DNA from: Aedes albopictus
Lineage: Eukaryota > Arthropoda > Insecta > Diptera > Culicidae
Direction of reading: 5' to 3'
NCBI RefSeq assembly: GCF_035046485.1
Contig: NC_085137.1
Coordinates: 458,485,004-458,549,003 of the forward strand
DNA length: 64,000 bases
The position numbers and the translations under genes are program-made. Positions within the stretch are counted from its first letter, which is position 1, and every line of letters starts with the position of its first letter. The notes under the pieces were generated by a model. It was not told where the DNA came from. It searched no databases and saw only the letters and a list, made by a program, of their open reading frames with translations. Of this stretch, positions 57,574 through 64,000 are shown piece after piece.

Positions 57574-57911
57574 ACCACAGAGAACAGACGTCTATCTTTG
57601 TTTTCTGCCTTGTGTAAACTTTGTAACGGTCATATTAGAGTATGTGGTTATGCTCCCGTTGCGTGGCGCTAGCATCCCATCACTTTCATTGTCGTGTTGT
57701 CATTTTTGTTTCCAATGCTCGCCGTTTTTGGCCGTTTGGCGCTCGTATCGCTTTGTGGGCTAGTGTATTTTAACGCTGAACACTGCCATCGTGGGGTAAA
57801 ATCGAGTTTATATGTGTAGCAGTCTCCGTTGATGACGTTGAGGTACATCTAAATCCCTTACACACGATTTCGACGTATTTATGTTCGAGCTTAGACGTCT
57901 GTTCTCTGTGG
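57574..57911. mobile_element. MITE, about 338 bp
   Basis: Perfect terminal inverted repeats, ACCACAGAGAACAGACGTCT and its complement (ends 57574 and 57911). No clear duplication. Noncoding. Confidence 0.82.
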
Positions 57912-58527
57912 TAGTTGTAACAAATGTTTTACAGACTCAATCGGGATTTTTGGCAGGTTCTTACTTGTGAGTTTAAAATCTTGTGTCACATTCCTACATG
58001 GAATCATAACATTCTAATCACAAGCTTCAATGTTTTTCTAATTTAAGACGCTTTGTATTAACAAAAATCGTAGAAATTACATCTGTCATAATACACCTAA
58101 TACCAAGTGCTGCTGCAGTAAAATGGGTGACTCATCATCAAAACATTCCCGGTTTTGTAATGGGAACAACGCTACATTTGATTCGAAAGGAAGTGGAAGC
58201 GCATTCTTTTCGGTAATTGGAGTACAGGCACACAAGAACAAAGTCACACGGACAATATTTATGCGCGGGCTTTAATTGCGACTTAAAATCGCCTGCCTGC
58301 CTGCCTGACTTTGCTCCGATTGCACTTGTCAATGAGCTTATGGATTACATATATTCGGAAGACAAAACGGAATCGGTGTCACTGTCAAGTGCAGTGGCCT
58401 GCCACTGTGAATAAACATCATTTTTGCCAATCGTTGCATATTTAGGTTGGTACCTGTACTAGTAGCCCTCAAATTCCACGAATGCGATGGAATTGGCGCA
58501 GTTCATGCTTTTGGCGACGCATGAATT
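57912..58527. other. Intergenic
   Basis: A CTGC-repeat patch lies at about 58290-58308. No supported gene. Confidence 0.4.
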
Positions 58528-59252
58528 ATTGTCGCGCTTATCTTTTATTAGAGTCTGGCGGCGGTCGTACGCTCGCAAGGCATACCGCCGCAGTGACAGT
58601 CGCAAGGCAAAACAAAAGAAAATATGTTCCCGCCAAAAACAAAAGCACGTGGGTTTCGCGAAGTGACAGGTGTTTATGAATGTATTTGTGATAAACGTTA
58701 AGAGTGGCTCATTGGAATGAGTGTGCTTGCTGTCAAACCCCATATAATGGAATTAAATACATTTAAATCTGGAGACGCTGTTATGATTAGTGACTGTCGC
58801 GCATATATTGCACTGTTCACACCAAATCGAACTGCACAGTATGAAAGTGTGACGGTTGAGAAGTGTGACGATAAGTGCAACCGGCCTGTCTGGCAGCATT
58901 TTGACGTCGAGAAATGTCACAGATTAGCACGTGGTGTGTGATTCGCCCTGATTCTTCCTCGGTTTTGTTTTGATTCTCATCCATCTGACAACTCTCCAAC
59001 TCGAATTTCTCTCTTTGTTTCTCACCAAAGTCATTACCGGGTGGCCAGTTGTGCAGGTTTGTGCGTTTATATCAGTGGAAAAAGTTTGTGAAATGTGGAG
59101 TTTATGAAATTAATGTCGGCAACCGTGCCCGAGTACAAAAATAGTGTGATAGGCGGATTGCATCAAAAATCCATCTTTGAAAGCAACCAGCAATATTAGA
59201 AGCCAGAGGCAGATAATCGCCATATTCTGATTTTTCATGAGACGCATAATAT
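58528..59252 (+). repeat. 335-bp dispersed repeat, copy 1, split by an insertion
   Basis: Begins ATTGTCGCGCTTATC and ends GAGACGCATAATA. Compared with copies 2 and 3 it carries about 390 extra bases between about 58806 and 59197. The extra piece starts ATTGCACTG and ends CAGCAAT. Confidence 0.8.
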
Positions 59253-59300
59253 TGTATGCAGGGAAAACGATCGTATAAACAAACATGCGTTTTCAGATCA

Positions 59301-59472
59301 ATTCTTCATTACACAATTTGAGAATTCTCAGGTCACAATGATAGTCCTTCATGAGTAAGACAAAGACGGCCTTGTTTTTGTTTTTCCTTTTATCGCTCAT
59401 GCATTGACAGATAATGCATGACAGATAAAGTGACCTGAGATCTGTCAAAAATTTTCTTCGTGCAATGAAGAA
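59301..59472. mobile_element. Possible MITE, 172 bp
   Basis: The left end is TTCTTCATTACACAATTTGA. Read from the right, it is TTCTTCATTGCACGAAGAAA. Both are followed by TCTCAGGTCAC-type text in inverted order. The duplication is unclear. Confidence 0.6.
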
Positions 59473-60314
59473 TGCGTTTATGACACTTTATTATTATCAT
59501 TATTTATATTAGAGAGATTTAATGACAGTTGGGACAGGACTCTTAAGCTCTATCTCAGTTTTCAATCAATTATCCTAATGGTCTTTGGTTGAAAACTAAC
59601 GAACTGACAACACTGCCTTGAGGGGTAAGACAGCTGTGATAAACTTGTTGTTTGTGTTAAGTTTTCCCATCAAATCCGGTGATCGGAATTTAGATATTCT
59701 GATAACGGGGAATAGATTTCGTTGAACTCCAGCGTTATTAAACGCGCATCCAGTTACCTGGTCATTTGCTGGCTTTTTTTTTGTTCGCCCAAACGAAAAA
59801 GTCTTACCCCGCTTACCCCGCAGTATGCGAACTCTGCGTAACTGGATCCGTTCTGGAAGTGCAACGGCATTTTGGTTCTGGATTCCTACGGCAGGAGGAA
59901 AACCGACACCATACGCAACGGAACAGAGTGGTGGTGGTCGGTGCTGGTGGATAGGTTCGTTGCACCGCCTAGCACTGGAAGATAACGGATCCGGAGGTAA
60001 TGTACACCTCGCCGGGAACGGTTGGTTCATTGGTCTCGGATACCTTATGGTGGGAAAGCGACCCCCTTGGTTTCTTGTGGAATGTGCCGTCGAATAATTG
60101 CAGGAAAAATCCGTTTTTTGCATTTTACGATTGTGCTGGATATTTTTATCGCAACACTAGCTGTCCCGGCAAACGTCGTACTGCCTGCCTTAAAAAAATC
60201 TATCCAAAGTTGGAATTTAAGTAAAACCCCGCTAATTCGACAATGATTTCTGCCGAATTACCGGGTTGAACTTTTAATTCGACAAACTGGTCACCCTACA
60301 CCACCTTGTCCATA
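59473..60314. other. Intergenic, contains a dispersed ACTAGCTGTCCCGGC motif
   Basis: Overlapping frames between 59596 and 60246 on both strands show no domain. About 60157-60192 (AGCTGTCCCGGCAAACGTCG) is the uninterrupted version of the site where the hAT-type MITE sits at 42425. Confidence 0.5.
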
Positions 60315-60424
60315 GGGCACTGCATTATTTTGATTTTGTATGGGATGTATGACGTTTCGTGGCCTTGTTGTTTACACAATTTCTGTAAGAATGAAAGAGA
60401 AGGAGAGAATTTCATGCAGTGCCC
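60315..60424. mobile_element. 110-bp MITE with TA duplication
   Basis: The ends are GGGCACTGCATTATTTTG and, from the right, GGGCACTGCATGAAATTC. TA lies at 60313-60314 and 60425-60426. Confidence 0.82.
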
Positions 60425-60426
60425 TA

Positions 60427-60561
60427 TAGGCCTAATCAGAAGACATTTAAAATCAGCTGATTTTTGGGGCCTTTGACATGAAAATGACAGTTCATCGTTT
60501 GCGCCTTTTTTCGGCAGTTGTAAACAGTGGCATACACGGGCCTGTCTACTGAAAAGGCCTA
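60427..60561. mobile_element. TAGGCCT mini-element, copy 2
   Basis: Starts TAGGCCTAATCAG and ends CTGAAAAGGCCTA. It shares AAAATCAGCTGATTTTTGGG with copy 1. It directly abuts the MITE at 60315-60424. Confidence 0.75.
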
Positions 60562-60831
60562 TTGCAATTCGTCAACTCTATTTTTGTTTTGATTGTCGGA
60601 TTTGTTATTGATCACATATTCAACAGATATTGTGATGATGCAAATTGAAAGTTTGTTCTTTCTATGATTATTTGGCTTCCGGAGTTCATTCCGGTTGATC
60701 TCCAGGCGCTTCAGGTGCCGGATAGCACCAACTATGAACTTCCGGAAGTAGTAGCTGCAAGAGGAGCTGCTACGTGTGCGAGTATAGGCACAATATCGGA
60801 TCGTTTCGCGTTTACAATTACAAAATGTCGT

Positions 60832-61164
60832 ATTGTCGCGCTTATCTTTTATTAGAGTCCTGCGGCGGTCGTACGCTCGCAAGGCATCCGCCGCATGACA
60901 GTCGCAAGGCAAAACAAAAGAAAAAGTGTTCCCGCCAAAAACAAAAGCACGTGGGTTTCGCGAAGTGACAGATGTTTTTGAATGTATTTGTGACGAACGG
61001 CAAGAGTGGCTTAGTGGAATGAGTGTTGTTGCTATCAAACCCCATATAATGGAATTATATACTTTTAAATCTGGTGACGCTGTTATGATTAGTGACTGTC
61101 GCGCTTATATCAGAAGCCAGGGGCAGATAATCGCCATATTCTGATTTTTCTTGAGAGGCATAAT
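60832..61164 (+). repeat. 335-bp dispersed repeat, copy 2
   Basis: Uninterrupted copy from ATTGTCGCGCTTATC to GAGGCATAATA. Noncoding. The minus-strand frame conserved among copies reflects copy similarity only. Confidence 0.85.
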
Positions 61165-61325
61165 ATTGAAGAGTATCGAATAAGCGGGGTAAGATGGTAT
61201 TGATTACTGTAAGACCATAACGTTGCGTGTTTGGTACGATTTTTTTTTCACGTTCTAATACTTTGTAAACAAGTTAGCTGAACTGTCAAACAAAGTATGG
61301 TTTACTCAGTGCTTGTAGTCCCGTA

Positions 61326-61434
61326 TAGGTCTATTTACAATCCCTTTAAAATAAGCTGATTGTTGAGGTCTTTGACAGTCCTCCTTGTGTTTGTAAACCA
61401 TGGCATACACGGACCTGTCAAATGAAAAAGCCTA
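61326..61434. mobile_element. TAGGTCT mini-element, copy 3
   Basis: Diverged copy ending AAATGAAAAAGCCTA. Its last TA serves as the left target duplication of the next element. Confidence 0.65.
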
Positions 61435-62019
61435 CACTGAAATAAATTTTGTTGTGGAAACTACCGATTTCATAGTAAAATTACTAAACGTACCTATGGT
61501 TCTCAACCGACAACAAAATCGGTTAAGGTAACTGAAATATGCTTGAAATGACTATGCATTGTAGTAAATTCAACTAAAAGCGTAGTCGTCTCAACAACAA
61601 AATATTGTTAATTTTTCGTGGACACGCATTTTACAACACATTATGGTTAAAAATACAATGCTCATTTGTTAAATTAAGATTATTTTTGGTTATTTTAACT
61701 GCACTGCTAGTTAAGTTGACTGTGTTTTAGTGGAATTAACTGGAAATTGTTGACATAATTAAATTAATTAATTATCGATTTTTGCGGCTTAACCAGCCGG
61801 ATGGAAGTTTTACTTTATTCCAAAAGCTAGACTTTACATATACTGGCGTGAGTGAGAAATGGACAAATTGAGGTGAAATTTGCGAAAAAGTTACTCGTCC
61901 TCTCGGTGAGACTCGAACTCACGACTCCTACTGGAAATTGTTGTCGGTTGAGAATCATAGTTACGGTTAGTAATTTTACTATGGAATCGGTAGTTTCCAC
62001 AACAAAATTTATTTCAGTG
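61435..62019. mobile_element. 585-bp MITE with TA duplication and a tRNA-like segment
   Basis: The terminal inverted repeats are about 85 bp long and start CACTGAAATAAATTTTGTTG on both sides. TA lies at 61433-61434 and 62020-62021. Inside, 61900-61932 read on the minus strand contains GAGTTCGAGTCTC, a B-box-like word in a tRNA-like T-arm context. Confidence 0.85.
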
Positions 62020-62456
62020 TATAGTGATGTATCATTGTTTTTTTTTGCGGTGCCATTTTGACTGCCCAGCTAGCTTACCCTTAACAAGGATATTGATAAT
62101 CTTCGAGCTTATAGCTGGTGCTACCAGACATTGCCTAATTTTCTTTCTTCCTCCGAAGTATCATATGTATGTATTTATAGGAAAACAAAGGATTCGTAGA
62201 AGCTATTATTGGTGTAAATCTTGACAAACATTAGGCAAATACCCTGCCGCCAAAAAGGGCGACTCCCAGGAAGTGCTTACTGCTTATGCAATCGACATTT
62301 ATATTTATCAGGAAATCAGAAGCAAACAATAAATATGAAAATAGACGTGAGTAGATTTCATATTACAACTGATTGCCTCCTGAAATAGATTGAAAACATT
62401 TTATTGGATTCCCGTTAGACCCGAACCGGTATCAGTATTTCACCAGACTCGTAACA
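62020..62456. other. Spacer, possible promoter of the 62457 gene
   Basis: No repeat recognised. The region directly upstream of the ATG at 62457 would hold its 5' UTR. Confidence 0.35.
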
Positions 62457-63182
62457 ATGATATTGCCATTCTGGTTTCTGGTTCAGCTATTGCCCACTGT
62501 TAGTGTTCATCCCTTAATCAGCCGGGTAGAGATTGAACCTTGTCCGGAAGTGCTGAGACCCTTTGTTAAACAAGTAACTGCTCTTAGCGGTCGTGTATAC
62601 GGGAATGTAGAACAATACCGAGAGTATAGCTTGTGCTACCATGCCTTGCACAATCCGTGTCTGCAAATTTTCTACCGGAAACAGTTGGGAAAATCCAACT
62701 TTTACGCAATCTACGGTACGTGCGACTACGAGCAGCTGTTCCGTTACGTGGCCATTTATCAACGCCGGTACGGTTGTTGGCAGGTATGACTAACTGTCGG
62801 AAGATTCGTCGAAGGTCAAAGGTACTGCCGGGAAGTACGTGCGGCTCAACGAATCGAAATTTTTACGAATGATTTCTCTGCCGCCAATTACAAAATTTCC
62901 ATCCAAATAGATCCCAGACATACAAGGTATAGAAACTCATCGACCGATATTGGCGAAAAGTTCTACCGTTTGCCGTTACTTCGAAAGTGCCTATGTAACG
63001 ATAGCAGGCAGCACCAGCTGCATCAACTGTGGCAAGCGTCGCCGTGTCAGCGCAGCAACCGAAAACAACTGGTGACGATGCTACTGCCCTCAAAAGCTTT
63101 CGTTGATGCTATTGCAGGGCTTATTGTTGTTGTGTTTCTTGCCGTGGTAGCTAGTGTGTACTTTTTTTTATCCCTGGACTAG
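62457..63182 (+). CDS. Signal-peptide/transmembrane protein with an in-frame TGA
   Basis: ATG in a good context (AACA-ATG). Codons 1-110 encode a signal peptide (MILPFWFLVQLLPTVSV, about 17 residues) and a Cys-containing ectodomain (EPCPEVLRPF, YSLCYHALHNPC, YGTCDYEQLF, RRYGCW). Codon 111 is TGA (62787-62789), followed by CTA. The same frame then stays open for 130 codons. These include YCREVRAAQRIEIF, LRKCLCND and a hydrophobic helix near the C terminus (AIAGLIVVVFLAVVASVYFF), and end at TAG (63180-63182). Read through, it is a 241-codon type I membrane protein; stopped, it is a 110-residue secreted protein. A short intron does not fit: the donor-like GTATGA has no acceptor at a usable distance that keeps frame. 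TGA-CTA is a known leaky stop context, but a TGG-to-TGA mutation would look the same. I do not recognise the family. Confidence 0.6.
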
Positions 63183-63433
63183 AGTAGTATTCCAATAGTA
63201 TAGTGGATTCCAAACAATTCGAATTGGAAATGTGAATGTTCTGCGCAGCTTTAACTACACATCGGTGTCTTATCTTACGATTATCAGATAAATGAAGTTT
63301 TGTTTTTCTTTAGTGATCCTAGTTTGTAGTTTGTCCTGCCTTAGCTACTATTATACCAACGGTGTAACGCAAAGATCGTGATTTTGTTGATTGCTTAGCA
63401 ATCAAAGGAAGTCCTTTTGGTGTTGTAATCGCT
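63183..63433. other. Spacer downstream of the membrane-protein gene
   Basis: Nothing recognised. No clear AATAAA. Confidence 0.35.
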
Positions 63434-63768
63434 ATTGTCGCGCTTATCTTTTATTAGAATCCTGCGGCGGTCGTACGCTCGCAAGGCATACCGCCGCATG
63501 ACAGTCGCAAGGCAAAACAAAAGAAAAAGTGTTCCCGCCAAAAACAAAAGCACGTGGATTTCGCGAAGTGACAGATGTTTTTGAATGTATTTGTGACGAA
63601 CGGCAAGAGTGGCTCAGTGGAATGAGTGTTCTTGCTGTCAAACCCCATATAATGGAATTATATACTTTTAAATCTGGTGACGCTGTTATGATTAGTGACT
63701 GTCGCGCTAATATCAGAAGCCAGAGGCAGATAATCGCCATATTCTGATTTTTCTTGAGAGGCATAATA
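63434..63768 (+). repeat. 335-bp dispersed repeat, copy 3
   Basis: Uninterrupted, very similar to copy 2 and in the same orientation, from ATTGTCGCGCTTATC to GAGGCATAATA. Confidence 0.85.
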
Positions 63769-64000
63769 CAGTTGATGTTCGATTGGTGCTAACGATCTAA
63801 CTGCAAACAACGAATATGAAAACTGGCGTGATTAGATTTCTAATTGATCGCAGTCAGACCAACAAATATCACGTGTTATAAATTGAAATGGGGAGCACCC
63901 AGTAAGCATAGGACATGCTTCAAGGTACTTCACATATATCCAATGCATACCTGCTTTATGGGAAAGCCCTTAATGTTGTATAATTACAAAATATTGCACC

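Noticed and set aside
63444..63764. Minus-strand frame conserved in three places (58459-58743, 60559-61045, 63444-63764)
   Set aside because: Conservation is explained by the 335-bp repeat copies; frames differ and are broken between copies.

Overview
This is eukaryotic, repeat-dominated DNA, most likely from a culicine mosquito (Aedes-like). The evidence is a Feilai-type tRNA-derived SINE, many short non-autonomous DNA elements with TA, TTAA or 8-bp target duplications, an RNase H-bearing LOA/Lian-like non-LTR retrotransposon, 60-70 bp introns and very long microsatellites. Species assignment is inference. One 500-N assembly gap lies at 48574-49073.

Host genes are few. (i) A complete tRNA-Ser(UGA) with its Pol III terminator (20377-20458, minus). 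(ii) A single internal exon of a Gln-rich protein (49810-50341, plus). (iii) A PRMT1-like arginine methyltransferase (50531-51598, minus) with a 67-bp intron in its 5' UTR and a replaced catalytic glutamate. (iv) A small signal-peptide plus transmembrane protein (62457-63182, plus) whose frame is interrupted by one TGA in a TGA-CTA context.

The most interesting object is a 7.76-kb DNA transposon at 25972-33729. It has CACAC... terminal inverted repeats, a TA duplication, subterminal CCGAG/CTCGG motifs and two intact protein products. One is an 844-codon transposase with two C2H2 fingers and a CACTA/TNP2-like look. The other is a 466-residue SAM-domain protein assembled from eight exons. A first exon (26325-26382) can be spliced in frame to either product, and the N-terminal part of the SAM domain exists only if it is joined to the exon at 29016. 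This resembles the two-product alternative splicing of plant En/Spm. Four foreign miniature elements lie inside it and all four are in introns.

Layout: 1-2.6 kb, no supported gene; 2.7-3.2 kb, RNase H retroelement fragment; 3.7-9.9 kb, a (TA)n tract and foldback elements, including a 5.1-kb TTAA-bounded foldback whose arms are tandem arrays; 10-14 kb, dispersed repeats including a 1.26-kb element with an 8-bp duplication; 15-18.6 kb, a 24-bp minisatellite with higher-order structure; 19-22 kb, SINEs, tRNA-Ser and a second minisatellite; 23-24.3 kb, a decayed RTE-like reverse transcriptase; 26-33.7 kb, the CACTA-like element; 34.5-43 kb, miniature elements and a 1,345-bp perfect (GCAAA)269 array; 44-48 kb, a mirrored AT-rich degenerate array; 49.8-51.9 kb, host genes; 52.5-55.5 kb, the LOA-like retrotransposon interrupted by a 76-bp perfect hairpin element; 55.7-64 kb, a dense mosaic of miniature elements around the transmembrane-protein gene.

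Many long open frames in the window are by-products of tandem repeats whose period is a multiple of 3, or (GCAAA)n, which has no stop in any frame. They are not genes. Several insertions can be proven from the window alone, because a paralogous uninterrupted copy (an empty site) is also present.
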